The notes below the pieces were generated by a model that did not search any database, was not told the origin of the DNA, and was given only the letters and a program-made list of their open reading frames with translations. 64,000 nt of DNA, from assembly GCA_022822265.1 (NCBI GenBank), contig JAJECA010000060.1:124001-188000 (forward strand), read 5' to 3'. This document shows positions 1 to 7,743 of the stretch, in pieces; within the stretch, counting starts at the first letter, position 1; every line of letters starts with the position of its first letter. The DNA is from Acidimicrobiia bacterium. Its GTDB lineage: Bacteria > Actinomycetota > Acidimicrobiia > Acidimicrobiales > Bin134. Both the position numbers and the translations under genes were made by a program.

Positions 1-243
1 GAAGTGGCGGTGGTGGGCATTCCCGACGACCGCTGGGGCGAAGTGGTGTGCGCCGTGTTCGTGCTCGCACCGGGCGCTGCCCTGCCCACCCCCGATGCCG
101 TACAAGCCCATTTGAGCGATCGCCTAGCCCGGTTCAAACACCCCCGCCGGATCGAAGCCATGGATGCCATCCCCCGCACCCCCGCCACCGGCCAAGTCCG
201 CCGCCGCGAGGTGGTGGCGGCAGTGTTGTCAACCGACGGCTAG
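1..243 (+). CDS. Acyl-CoA synthetase (AMP-dependent ligase), C-terminal end; 5' truncated by window
   Basis: This is the last 80 residues of a class I adenylate-forming enzyme, which activates a carboxylic acid to its CoA thioester through an acyl-AMP. The reading frame is open from base 1 to the stop at 241-243. The segment shows the usual C-terminal subdomain: a GIPDDRWGE-type strand-turn, a helix with a LARFKHPRRI-type block, and the final A10 region. The A10 lysine, normally in a TGK context and needed for adenylation, reads Gln here (TGQVRR, about 15 residues from the end). The stop overlaps the stop of the convergent dehydrogenase gene by a few bases. The CoA-transferase and SDR neighbours suggest a fatty-acid or steroid-acid substrate. 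The family is clear; the substrate cannot be told from the tail. Confidence 0.85.
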   Translation, partial: EVAVVGIPDDRWGEVVCAVFVLAPGAALPTPDAVQAHLSDRLARFKHPRRIEAMDAIPRTPATGQVRRREVVAAVLSTDG

Positions 244-1166
244 TACTCCTCGTCGGGGTTGACGATTCCCGCTAGGGGTTGGCCATCGAGGCGGCGCTGG
301 AGATTGTCGGCGAAGGGGGCCATCAGGAAGTCCCAAGATTCGGGCATGCACCAGGACACGTGGGCGCTGAGCCTGACCTGGGGGTGGTCGTACAGCCAGT
401 GGCCCTCGGGCAAGGGCTCGGGCTCCACCGTGTCGAGCGATGCACGGGCGATGTGCCCGCCGTCGAGCGCGGCCCGCAGGGCGTCTTGGTCGATGAGGTC
501 GCCCCGGGCGATGTTGATGATGTGCGCGCCGGCCTTGGCTTTGGCCAGGGCGTCGGCATCCAAGAGGTGATGGGTGGCGGAAGTGGCTGGCGCAGCCACC
601 ACGATATGGTCGGAGCGCTCCAACAGCTTGTCCAATGAGGTGGCGATCTCCACCCCGGCCAAGGGCGAAGGGGCCGCAGTGCGTCGCAAAGCCAGTACCG
701 ACATGTCGAAGGCCAGCGCCCGGCGGGCCACCGCGGTGCCGATGCCGCCCAGCCCGATGAGGCCAAGCGTCTTGCCGTAGAGCGCCCCCAGATCGGCGGT
801 GAACCATCGCTCGGGCGGGCTTTGCAGCCACACGTAGGGCAGGTCTTTCTCAAAGGCCAGCATCATGGCCAGGCACCACTCGGAGATGCCGATGGCCGAG
901 GCTCCCCGAGAGCAGGTCATTACCCGGTCGCCCAGCAGCTCAAGGGGGAACCCGTCAATCCCGGTACTGGTCACGTGTACCCACTCCACCCCCCGGTCCA
1001 GCAGCTCGGCCAGGTTGGGATAGCCCCGGGGGATGGTCAGCAGGACGTCGCCGGACGCCTCATCGGGGATGTCGCCTTGGCGGGGCACGCACACGAACTC
1101 CACGGTCTCGAATCGGGAGATGATCGGGTCGAGCCGCCCGTCTTCCATGTGGTGTAGCACTCGCAC
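240..1166 (-). CDS. D-2-hydroxyacid dehydrogenase (NAD-dependent)
   Basis: The 308-residue protein belongs to the D-isomer-specific 2-hydroxyacid dehydrogenase family, which reduces 2-oxoacids to D-2-hydroxyacids with NAD(P)H in the cytosol. The Rossmann glycine motif GLGGIG is at about residues 138-143. The catalytic triad can be placed at Arg221 (INIARGD), Glu248 (DTVEPEP) and His269 (SAHVSW). Length is normal. The start is GTG at 1164-1166, chosen because a TAGGCT -10 hexamer ends 7 bases upstream and there is no ribosome-binding site, as in other leaderless genes here. It is convergent with the ligase and divergent from the CaiB pair. The substrate is unknown; it could be a hydroxypyruvate/glyoxylate reductase-like enzyme. 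Confidence 0.88.
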   Translation of the reverse strand: MRVLHHMEDGRLDPIISRFETVEFVCVPRQGDIPDEASGDVLLTIPRGYPNLAELLDRGVEWVHVTSTGIDGFPLELLGDRVMTCSRGASAIGISEWCLAMMLAFEKDLPYVWLQSPPERWFTADLGALYGKTLGLIGLGGIGTAVARRALAFDMSVLALRRTAAPSPLAGVEIATSLDKLLERSDHIVVAAPATSATHHLLDADALAKAKAGAHIINIARGDLIDQDALRAALDGGHIARASLDTVEPEPLPEGHWLYDHPQVRLSAHVSWCMPESWDFLMAPFADNLQRRLDGQPLAGIVNPDEEY

Positions 1167-1173
1167 GGGGAGG

Positions 1174-1179
1174 AGCCTA
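1174..1179 (-). promoter_or_regulatory. -10 hexamer TAGGCT, leaderless promoter of the D-2-hydroxyacid dehydrogenase
   Basis: On the minus strand TAGGCT is followed by 7 bases and then the GTG start, so transcription would begin at or next to the start codon. No convincing -35 or Shine-Dalgarno sequence is seen. Confidence 0.5.
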
Positions 1180-1239
1180 GGGAACGGCGGGCGGGGCCGT
1201 CAGCGATTCCCGGCTCGGATTCGGCTGGGTGCAACCGCA

Positions 1240-1245
1240 TAAGGT
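1240..1245 (+). promoter_or_regulatory. -10 hexamer TAAGGT, leaderless promoter of the CaiB pair
   Basis: TAAGGT is followed by 6 bases and then GTG at 1252, which puts +1 on the start codon. This supports the GTG start and a leaderless mRNA for the 1252-5314 unit. A 5-base inverted repeat (ACGGC-7-GCCGT) lies in the divergent spacer, but I cannot assign it a role. Confidence 0.5.
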
Positions 1246-1251
1246 CGGGCC

Positions 1252-2481
1252 GTGAAATCTGAGGCTTTGTCCCACATTCGCATCTGCGACTTCACCGGAC
1301 AGCTGGCCGGAGCAGGGGCCACCCGGTGGATGGCCGCCTTCGGGGCCGAGATCATCCGCATCGAAGATCCAGTGCGCCTGGGCAAATGGGATGTGCTCCG
1401 GGGAACGTCCCCGTTCGTGGACGACCGCCGAGGCCATGAGTTCGGCGGCTGCTTCAACAACCACAACGTGGAGAAGCTGGGGGTCACGCTCAACCTCCGC
1501 ACCGAGCGGGGCAAGGAGCTGCTGGCTGAGATCATCTCGGTGAGCGACGCAGTAACCGAGAACTTCGCCGCCGGGGTGCTGGAGCGCCTGGGTTTCGGCT
1601 ACGACCGTCTGCGAAAGATAAAGCCCGACATCTTGTACGTGTCCAACTGCGGGTTCGGCCACATCGGCCCCTATCGCAAGTACAAGACGTGGGGCCCGAT
1701 CGTGCAGGCCTGCTGCGGGCTCACGTTTACCTCCGGGCTTCCCGACATGCCCTCGGCCGGTTGGGGGTATTCCTACATGGACCACCACGGGGGGAACTTC
1801 ATGGCCATGGCCATCATGGCCGGGCTCATCCACCGCAGCCGCACCGGCGAGGGCCAGTGGATCGACATGTCGTGTACCGATGCCGGTGCCACCATGCTCG
1901 GCCCGGTGGCGCTGGACTACACCGTGAACGGACGGCCATTGCGACGCGACGGCATGCCCTATAGCAACCGCAGCCAGTTCCCGGCCATGGCCCCCCACGG
2001 CATCTATGAGGCCGACGGGCACGACGCGTGGCTGGCCCTAGCCGCCCGGGACGACCGCGATTGGCAGGCCATTGCCGGGCTCATGGGCATCGATGACAGC
2101 CGGTTTGATGATCTAACCGGCCGACTGGCCCATGAGGACGAGTTGGACGATGCCGTGCGGGCCTGGAGTTCGGGTCGGGATCGGTTCAAGGCCGCCTCCG
2201 AACTGCAAGCCGTCGGCGTGCCCGCTGCCGGCGTAGCCAAGCCGGAGGACCGAATCGACAACGACCTCAACACCGAGGACTGGGGCTTGTGGCCCACCGT
2301 CACCCACGGCGAGATGGGCCGGGTTCGGGTCGACGGCATTCCCGCCCATTTCTCCGAGACCGATTGGGTGCTGGAGCGAGGAGGTCCCCTATTGGGGCAG
2401 CACAACCGCCAGATTCTCGGGGGCCTGCTCGGTCATTCGGACGCCGAGTTAGCCGACTTGGCTGCGGAGGGGGTGATCTGA
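1252..2481 (+). CDS. CaiB/BaiF-type CoA-transferase (family III), subunit with catalytic Asp
   Basis: This 409-residue family III CoA-transferase moves CoA between carboxylic acids through an aspartyl-CoA intermediate. The N-terminal block (LSHIRICDFTGQLAGAG, FGAEIIRIE) and the GEGQWIDMS block are typical. Asp177, in YMDHHGG, sits where the active-site Asp of FRC/CaiB lies (about residue 169). The gene starts at GTG 1252 and its stop (TGA 2479-2481) shares a base with the ATG of the next CaiB gene, so the two are translationally coupled and probably form one enzyme. It heads an apparent operon with a thiolase-like and a DUF35 protein. The substrate is unknown; an aliphatic or steroid side-chain acid is plausible. 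Confidence 0.9.
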   Translation: MKSEALSHIRICDFTGQLAGAGATRWMAAFGAEIIRIEDPVRLGKWDVLRGTSPFVDDRRGHEFGGCFNNHNVEKLGVTLNLRTERGKELLAEIISVSDAVTENFAAGVLERLGFGYDRLRKIKPDILYVSNCGFGHIGPYRKYKTWGPIVQACCGLTFTSGLPDMPSAGWGYSYMDHHGGNFMAMAIMAGLIHRSRTGEGQWIDMSCTDAGATMLGPVALDYTVNGRPLRRDGMPYSNRSQFPAMAPHGIYEADGHDAWLALAARDDRDWQAIAGLMGIDDSRFDDLTGRLAHEDELDDAVRAWSSGRDRFKAASELQAVGVPAAGVAKPEDRIDNDLNTEDWGLWPTVTHGEMGRVRVDGIPAHFSETDWVLERGGPLLGQHNRQILGGLLGHSDAELADLAAEGVI

Positions 2482-3722
2482 TGACGGGGAACGATCTGCC
2501 CGGCGCTCTGGCTGGAATCCGAGTGGTGGAGCTGGCCGGAGAGGCCTCGGCCTATGCCGGGCTGCTGCTGGCCGGAATGGGGGCCGAGGTCATTGTGGTT
2601 GAGCCTCCCGATGGTCACCACACCCGGGGATTTGAGCCGTTTCTGCACGATGAGCCCGATCCCGAGCGCAGCCTGTGGTGGTGGCACTACAACGCCTCCA
2701 AGCTGGGCGTGACCCTGGATCTTGGGGATGAAGATGCTCGAGACCGGTTCCGCTCGCTGGTTGCCACCGCAGATGTGGTGCTGGAGTCGGAGCGTCCTGG
2801 CCGATTGGGCGACCTGGGCATCGACCACGACACTTTGCGGGCCGACCATCCCGAGTTGATCTGGGTATCGCTCACGCCGTTCGGCCGCAGCGGACCGCGG
2901 TCTCAAGAGGAGAGCATCGACCTGACCGTGCTGGCCGCGGGCGGGCCGGTGTGGAGCTGCGGTTACGACGACCACGCCATTCCGCCCCAGCGGGGCGGAG
3001 GCAACCAGGGGTACCAAACCGGCTCGGTGTTCGCAGTGCTCTCCACCCTGACCGCGCTGTTGGCCCGAGACCACTCCGGCCAAGGACAGTTCGTGGACGT
3101 CAGCATGCACGCGGCCGCCAACGTGACCACCGAGTTCGGCTCGGTGCAGTGGTTGGTGGCCGGCGACGAGGTGCAGCGCCAGACCGGGCGACACGCAGCC
3201 ATCGAGCCCACCACGTTCACCAGGGCACTGTCGGCGGACGGTATCGACGTGAACACCGGCTTCCCACCCCGCTCGGCCCGGGACTTCGCCGTGGTAGTGG
3301 AGTGGATGGAGAGCCTGGGGTTGAAGGACGACTTTGAAGAGTTCTTCTTCTTGGAGATGGGCGCGCAACTCGAAGAGGATCTGCATCTTTCGCAGGTGGG
3401 CCAGGATCCTGAGGTGACCGCCATGTTCGGCGCCGCCCGAGAGGCAGTCCGATTCATCTCCGAGAACATCACCGCCTACGAGTTCTTCATCGGCGCCCAA
3501 GAGCGGGGTTTGGCGGTGGGCATCATCTACTCGCCCGAAGAAGTGCTGGCCGACCCCCACTTCCAAGAGCGAGGCTTCCCCGTCGAAGTGGAGCACGAGG
3601 ACTTGGGCCGCAGCTTCACCTATCTGGGAGCGCCATACATCGCTCCCAAGTCCCCCTACCGCATCCGCCACCGCGCCCCCCACATAGGCGAGCACAACGA
3701 CCTACTCGAGGCTCTGGCCTAG
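2481..3722 (+). CDS. CaiB/BaiF-type CoA-transferase homologue lacking the catalytic Asp
   Basis: This 413-residue protein has the family III fold markers (LAGIRVVELAGEASAY, MGAEVIVVEPP, GQGQFVDVSMH). In the stretch where the nucleophilic Asp should be (residues about 172-186, GGGNQGYQTGSVF) there is no acidic residue. It is therefore likely a non-catalytic partner of the upstream, Asp-containing paralogue, to which it is coupled by a TGATG overlap. The start is ATG 2481; an upstream in-frame extension into the previous gene is rejected because it would overlap that gene by nearly 200 bases. A pseudo-heterodimer is inferred, since family III enzymes normally form interlocked dimers. The same active/inactive pairing recurs, fused, at 33553-35988. 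Confidence 0.85.
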   Translation: MTGNDLPGALAGIRVVELAGEASAYAGLLLAGMGAEVIVVEPPDGHHTRGFEPFLHDEPDPERSLWWWHYNASKLGVTLDLGDEDARDRFRSLVATADVVLESERPGRLGDLGIDHDTLRADHPELIWVSLTPFGRSGPRSQEESIDLTVLAAGGPVWSCGYDDHAIPPQRGGGNQGYQTGSVFAVLSTLTALLARDHSGQGQFVDVSMHAAANVTTEFGSVQWLVAGDEVQRQTGRHAAIEPTTFTRALSADGIDVNTGFPPRSARDFAVVVEWMESLGLKDDFEEFFFLEMGAQLEEDLHLSQVGQDPEVTAMFGAAREAVRFISENITAYEFFIGAQERGLAVGIIYSPEEVLADPHFQERGFPVEVEHEDLGRSFTYLGAPYIAPKSPYRIRHRAPHIGEHNDLLEALA

Positions 3723-4901
3723 ATGCCTTCCCGAGACCCGGTCATCTGCGGCATCGGCCTGAGCGACTATCCGGTGGTGCCGCATCTGAACTCGGTGCAG
3801 CACCATGCGTTGGCTGCCCGCCGGGCCATTGCCGACTGCGGCATCACCAAATCGGCCATCGACGGCTACGTGAGCACCAGCGGCGGCGGGCCGGGAGCAG
3901 GCGACGACGCCGTGTCCATGGCCGAGTACCTGGGGGTGAACCACCGCTACATCGACGGAACCATGGTGGGGGGCTCCTCGTTCGAGTTCCACGTGCAGCA
4001 CGCTGCCGCCGCCATCCGGGAGGGGCTGTGCGACACCGTTTTGGTCACCTACGGCTCTGATCAGCTCACCCGCATGGGCCGGGTGCTGGGCACAGGGGGC
4101 TTTCAGCGCGACGCCCAGCCGGTGGCCGGGGCCATGCAGATGGCCACCCCCTACGGATTGCCCCTTGTGGGGGCCTATGCCCTGGCCGCCCGCCGCCACA
4201 TGCACGAGTTCGGCACCACCTCTGAGCAATTGGCCGAGATCGCGGTAGGGATCCGGGAGTTCGCCGGACTCAACCCTGATGCCCGCTACCGCGACCCCAT
4301 CACGGTGGACGACGTGGTGAACAGCCGCATGATCGCCGATCCGCTGCACAAGCTGGATTGCTGCGTGATCACCGATGGGGGCGGGGCGCTGGTGATGACC
4401 ACCGAGGAGATCGCCCGCGACCTGTGCCAGCCCCCGATCTACGTGTTGGGGGCGGCGGGCACCCAGACCCACTGGAACATCCACCAGATGCCCGACTTCA
4501 CCGAGATGGGGGCGGCGGTGTGCGGACCGGAGGCGTTCGCCCAAGCGGGAGTGACGCCATCTGATATCGACACCGCCCAGCTCTACGACAGCTTCACCAT
4601 CACGGTGATGCTGATGCTGGAGGGCTTGGGTTTCTGCGGTCGGGGAGAAGGCGGTGCCTATGTGGAAGAGGGCCACTTACGCCGAGGCGGCTCAATGCCC
4701 ACAAACACCGACGGCGGGGGCCTGTCGTCCAACCATCCAGGGATGCGGGGAATCTTTCTGCTGATCGAAGCGGTGCGACAGCTCCGGGGCGACGCCGGCG
4801 AGGCCCAGGTGCCCAACGCGGAGTTGGCCCTGGCCTGCGGCTCCGGCGGTTGGCTGTCGGCTATCGCCACCGTCATCTTGGGCAAGGACCGGCCGACATG
4901 A
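3723..4901 (+). CDS. Thiolase-like protein (lipid-transfer/Ltp family), possible retro-aldolase
   Basis: The 392-residue protein has the thiolase fold of the SCP2/Ltp branch. The position of the nucleophilic Cys in true thiolases is in a VGGSSFEFHV block with no cysteine. The later blocks LYDSFT, LEGLGFCGRGEGG and NHPGMRG resemble Ltp2, the steroid side-chain aldolase, as I remember it. Ltp2 uses two tyrosines; the one in the LYD block is conserved here, the second appears replaced in SSNHPG. The gene follows the CaiB pair directly (stop at 3722, ATG at 3723) and overlaps the DUF35 gene by 4 bases. Thiolase-like plus DUF35 is the known arrangement of the Ltp2-ChsH2 aldolase. A condensing or transfer role remains possible. 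Confidence 0.8.
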   Translation: MPSRDPVICGIGLSDYPVVPHLNSVQHHALAARRAIADCGITKSAIDGYVSTSGGGPGAGDDAVSMAEYLGVNHRYIDGTMVGGSSFEFHVQHAAAAIREGLCDTVLVTYGSDQLTRMGRVLGTGGFQRDAQPVAGAMQMATPYGLPLVGAYALAARRHMHEFGTTSEQLAEIAVGIREFAGLNPDARYRDPITVDDVVNSRMIADPLHKLDCCVITDGGGALVMTTEEIARDLCQPPIYVLGAAGTQTHWNIHQMPDFTEMGAAVCGPEAFAQAGVTPSDIDTAQLYDSFTITVMLMLEGLGFCGRGEGGAYVEEGHLRRGGSMPTNTDGGGLSSNHPGMRGIFLLIEAVRQLRGDAGEAQVPNAELALACGSGGWLSAIATVILGKDRPT

Positions 4902-5314
4902 GGGTTGTGCGCGATCTTGAATGGCAGGGACCGGTTCCCGCCGGCGAGGGCGAGTACGGAGAGTTCTTCGCCGCCGCCGCTGAGGGCCGCTTGCTCATCC
5001 AGCAGTGCCCGGAGTGCGGCCACCGCCAGCACTATCCCCGGGCAATATGCACCGCCTGCGGCGCTGAGCCCGAGTGGATGGAGGCCGCCGGCACCGGCAC
5101 CGTCTACACCTACACCGTGGTCCGCCAATACGGCGTCCCCGCTTTCGCCGAACTGCCCTATGTGCTGGCCATGATCGACCTCCCAGAGGGAGTGAGAATG
5201 TTCGGCGGCCTCACCGGCATCGACCCCGACGACGTAGAGATCGGAATGCCCGTTACCGCCTACGCCCGCACCTACGACGACACCCACGCCCTGGTCTTCT
5301 GGGAACCCGCCTGA
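4898..5314 (+). CDS. Zn-ribbon/OB-fold protein (DUF35 family)
   Basis: The 138-residue DUF35 protein has an N-terminal zinc ribbon (CPEC near residue 38 and CTAC near residue 52) followed by an OB-fold segment (TGTVYTYTVV, LPYVLAMIDL). Such proteins are accessory subunits of thiolase-like enzymes: they complete the active site of Ltp2-type aldolases and bind acyl-CoA. The ATG at 4898 overlaps the stop of the thiolase-like gene (ATGA), which supports a stoichiometric complex. A longer reading frame from 4850 lies inside the upstream gene and is not used. Start and partner are well supported; the reaction depends on the thiolase partner. Confidence 0.88.
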   Translation: MRVVRDLEWQGPVPAGEGEYGEFFAAAAEGRLLIQQCPECGHRQHYPRAICTACGAEPEWMEAAGTGTVYTYTVVRQYGVPAFAELPYVLAMIDLPEGVRMFGGLTGIDPDDVEIGMPVTAYARTYDDTHALVFWEPA

Positions 5315-5367
5315 TACATCCCCAGGACGGTTCCTGATCCCCATTCGGCAGGGGCCATGATGGGGCC

Positions 5368-6168
5368 ATGCATGACGACATCATTGCTGCGTTTGATATT
5401 TCCGACCGGGTGGCGGTGGTCACGGGGGCGGCTTCGGGGATCGGCCGGGGGACAGCGGTCACGCTGGCCAAGGCCGGAGCCTCGGTGGTGCTGGGCGACG
5501 TCGACGCCGATGGGATGGGCGAGACCGGCGGGGCGCTGGACGAGTTGGGGGCCTCGTGGTCGGCGGTGCCTACCGATGTGAGCGACAAGACGGCGGTGGA
5601 TGCCCTGGTAGCCGATGCGGTGAACCGGCACGGGCGGCTGGACATCATGGTGAACAACGCTGGGATCATCACCGACAGCCTGATCGTGGATACCACCCCT
5701 GAGCAGCTCGACCGAGTGATGAACGTGAACATCAAGGGCGTCTACTGGGGCACCGCGGCGGCGGGACGGGCCATGGCCGACCAGAAGTCCGGGTCGATCG
5801 TGAACCTGTCGTCGGCTGGGGCCGATATGCCCGCCCCGATGATCTCGGTGTACGCCCTAACCAAGGCGGCGGTGAAAATGATCACCCGCACCGCGGCGGT
5901 GGAGATGGCCCCCATCCGAGTGAACGCGGTGGCCCCCGGCTCCATCGAAACCCCCATCTACGACCGCCACTTCCTCGACGACGATGGCAAAGTGGATCCC
6001 GAGCGACAGAGGAACCACTTCGACACCATTGCCCAAATGAATCCCCTTGGCTATGTGGGCAACCCCAACGACATTGCCTACGCCATCCTGTACCTGTGCT
6101 CCGAGGCCGGGAGATTCGTGACCGGCCAGACCGTGCGGCCCAACGGCGGCGTGGTGATGCCGCTGTAG
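5368..6168 (+). CDS. SDR-family oxidoreductase
   Basis: This 266-residue classical short-chain dehydrogenase has a cofactor-binding VTGAASGIGRG near residue 18, the NNAG strand, Ser in VNLSSAG and the catalytic YALTK. The C-terminal end (FVTGQTVRPNGGVVMP) resembles that of the SDR at 37210-38016, so the two are probably paralogues with related substrates. Asp in VLGDVDADG suggests NAD rather than NADP. The start is ATG 5368, with a weak CATGAT hexamer ending 6 bases before it. It lies downstream of the CaiB/thiolase unit but seems separately transcribed. It is likely a hydroxyacyl-CoA or hydroxysteroid dehydrogenase; the exact substrate is unknown. Confidence 0.87.
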   Translation: MHDDIIAAFDISDRVAVVTGAASGIGRGTAVTLAKAGASVVLGDVDADGMGETGGALDELGASWSAVPTDVSDKTAVDALVADAVNRHGRLDIMVNNAGIITDSLIVDTTPEQLDRVMNVNIKGVYWGTAAAGRAMADQKSGSIVNLSSAGADMPAPMISVYALTKAAVKMITRTAAVEMAPIRVNAVAPGSIETPIYDRHFLDDDGKVDPERQRNHFDTIAQMNPLGYVGNPNDIAYAILYLCSEAGRFVTGQTVRPNGGVVMPL

Positions 6169-6193
6169 TGAGGCCTCTGCGGTCGTATGGCCG

Positions 6194-6199
6194 TAGCCT
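6194..6199 (+). promoter_or_regulatory. -10 hexamer TAGCCT, leaderless promoter of the thioredoxin-like lipoprotein
   Basis: TAGCCT ends 6 bases before ATG 6206 and no Shine-Dalgarno sequence precedes the start. This is consistent with a leaderless transcript. Confidence 0.5.
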
Positions 6200-6205
6200 T
6201 AGGCC

Positions 6206-6823
6206 ATGAACCTGAAGCGCTGGTTCCGTCTAATTGGGGTTGTCGTGATCGCAGCCTTGATGCTGGCTGCTTGCGGCGGAGATGACGATGACTCCGCCGC
6301 TCCGCAAGCCGTCGAAGTCGCACCCGTGCAGATCGACGGCCAGCCGCTTGGACCGGTAGTGGAGTCAACTGTGCCCGATCCCGCATACGGCCAGCCGGTG
6401 CCCAGTCTTTCTGGCACAGCCATAGATGGGTCGCCGCTGGAATGGACAGCGGGAGAGCGGCCGGCTGCCATCGTGTTCCTGGCTCACTGGTGCCCAGCTT
6501 GCCAGGCTGAGGTTGCCGAACTCACCGGCTGGCTGGCAGCAGGCAACAACCTGCCTAAGGGTGTGGACCTTCTCAGTGTGGTTACGTTGGTTGACTCCAA
6601 CAGGGACAACTACCCGCCAAGCCAGTGGTTGGCCGATGAGGGTTGGCCATTCCCGGTTCTGGTGGACAGCGCCGACAATGAAATAGCCGGTGCCTTTGGT
6701 CAGGCGGGCACCCCGTTCTGGGTCCTCGTGTACGGGGACGGAACGCTGGCCCTCAGAGGGAGCGGCCGACTTCCCCCTGAGGCATTGGCTGAGCTCTTCG
6801 ACCGAATGTTGACTTCAGGCTGA
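6206..6823 (+). CDS. TlpA/ResA-like thioredoxin-fold lipoprotein
   Basis: The 205-residue protein starts with a lipoprotein signal peptide: basic MNLKRWFR, a hydrophobic stretch, and the lipobox LAAC at about residues 20-23. An acidic linker (GDDDDS) follows. The mature part is a redoxin/thioredoxin fold with an HWCPAC active site (a CxxC pair) near residue 95 and a GTPFWVL block carrying the cis-Pro. It is expected to face the outside of the membrane and act in thiol-disulfide exchange, for instance cytochrome c maturation or thiol protection. Its neighbours are SDR genes, with no ccd or ccs genes nearby, so the partner is unknown. Confidence 0.87.
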   Translation: MNLKRWFRLIGVVVIAALMLAACGGDDDDSAAPQAVEVAPVQIDGQPLGPVVESTVPDPAYGQPVPSLSGTAIDGSPLEWTAGERPAAIVFLAHWCPACQAEVAELTGWLAAGNNLPKGVDLLSVVTLVDSNRDNYPPSQWLADEGWPFPVLVDSADNEIAGAFGQAGTPFWVLVYGDGTLALRGSGRLPPEALAELFDRMLTSG

Positions 6824-6826
6824 AGA

Positions 6827-6832
6827 TAGGGT
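6827..6832 (+). promoter_or_regulatory. -10 hexamer TAGGGT deciding the GTG start at 6841
   Basis: TAGGGT ends 8 bases before GTG 6841. An upstream in-frame TTG at 6832 overlaps the hexamer, so it would lie outside a transcript starting near 6840. The GTG is therefore preferred. Confidence 0.55.
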
Positions 6833-6840
6833 TGCCCCCC

Positions 6841-7743
6841 GTGACTGGATATCTCGAAGGCAAGAACATCGTCGTCACCGGAGCGGGCAACGGCATTGGC
6901 CGAGCCATCGCTATGGGATGCGCGGCGGCCGGTGCCAACGTCGTGGTGGCCGACTATGGCGTGTCGCTGGACGGCTCCGACCCATCGTCGGACGTGGCCG
7001 ACTCAGTCGTCGCGGAGATCGAGGCGGCTGGCGGTACCGCTCTGGCATTGGCCTCCGACATCAGCACCATGGAGGGCGGCGCAGCCGCCGTCCAGGCCGC
7101 GGTGGACACTTGGGGGTCCATCGACGGCGCGGTGTGCGTGGCTGGCATCCTGCGGGAGCGGATGATCTTCAACATGACTGAAGAAGAGTTCGACGATGTG
7201 ATCCGGGTACACCTCAAGGGCCACTTCACCGTTTACAAGCACGCCTCGGCCATCATGCGCAAGCAGGAGACCGGTGGGTCGCTAGTGGGAATCACCTCCG
7301 GGGCGTTTACCGGCTCTACCTCCCAGTGCAACTACGCGTCGGCCAAGGGCGGCATCATCTCGCTCACCAAGAGCGCGGCGCTGGCTCTGAAGCGCTACGG
7401 GATCAACGCCAACTGCATCGCCCCCAGCGCTAAGACCCGCATGTCGGAGAATGTGCCGTTCGAGATCGAGGCCGGAGCCCCTGAAGACGTCGCCCCATTA
7501 GCCGTCTACTTGCTGAGTGATGTTGCCCGGGACATCACTGCCCAGGTGTACACCGTGGTTGGTCCCCGCATATCGGTGTGGGCCCAATTCGGCGAGGTTC
7601 GCTCCATGTACGCCCCCGAGAGCAGTTGGACGCCAGAGGGCATCGAGGAATCTCTGCCCCGAACCATCGGCATCGAGGAGCACCCCACCATGGCCCTGTT
7701 GGAGGCGCAGGCCGCCCAGCGCCAGGCAGCTCAGGGCAACTGA
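6841..7743 (+). CDS. SDR-family dehydrogenase, MFE2/ChsB1-like hydroxyacyl-CoA dehydrogenase
   Basis: The 300-residue SDR is of the multifunctional-enzyme type 2 (HSD17B4-like) branch: VTGAGNGIGRA near residue 12, a NMTEEEFDDVI helix, HLKGHF, and catalytic NYASAK. The long C-terminal tail after the fold (VVGPRISVWAQF and following) resembles mycobacterial ChsB1 (Rv3502c), which oxidises the 22-hydroxyl of the steroid side-chain acyl-CoA; this comparison is from memory. GTG 6841 is chosen over TTG 6832 because of the -10 position. It is the first of three tandem SDRs joined by 1-base and 4-base overlaps, so a short beta-oxidation-type operon is likely. Confidence 0.85.
   Translation: MTGYLEGKNIVVTGAGNGIGRAIAMGCAAAGANVVVADYGVSLDGSDPSSDVADSVVAEIEAAGGTALALASDISTMEGGAAAVQAAVDTWGSIDGAVCVAGILRERMIFNMTEEEFDDVIRVHLKGHFTVYKHASAIMRKQETGGSLVGITSGAFTGSTSQCNYASAKGGIISLTKSAALALKRYGINANCIAPSAKTRMSENVPFEIEAGAPEDVAPLAVYLLSDVARDITAQVYTVVGPRISVWAQFGEVRSMYAPESSWTPEGIEESLPRTIGIEEHPTMALLEAQAAQRQAAQGN

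Noticed and set aside
2433-3695. A 420-codon open frame on the minus strand opposite the second CaiB/BaiF gene
   Set aside because: It covers the coding strand of a clear CoA-transferase, has no promoter hexamer, and its translation is compositionally biased (Gly, His, Val) as expected of a frame shadow.
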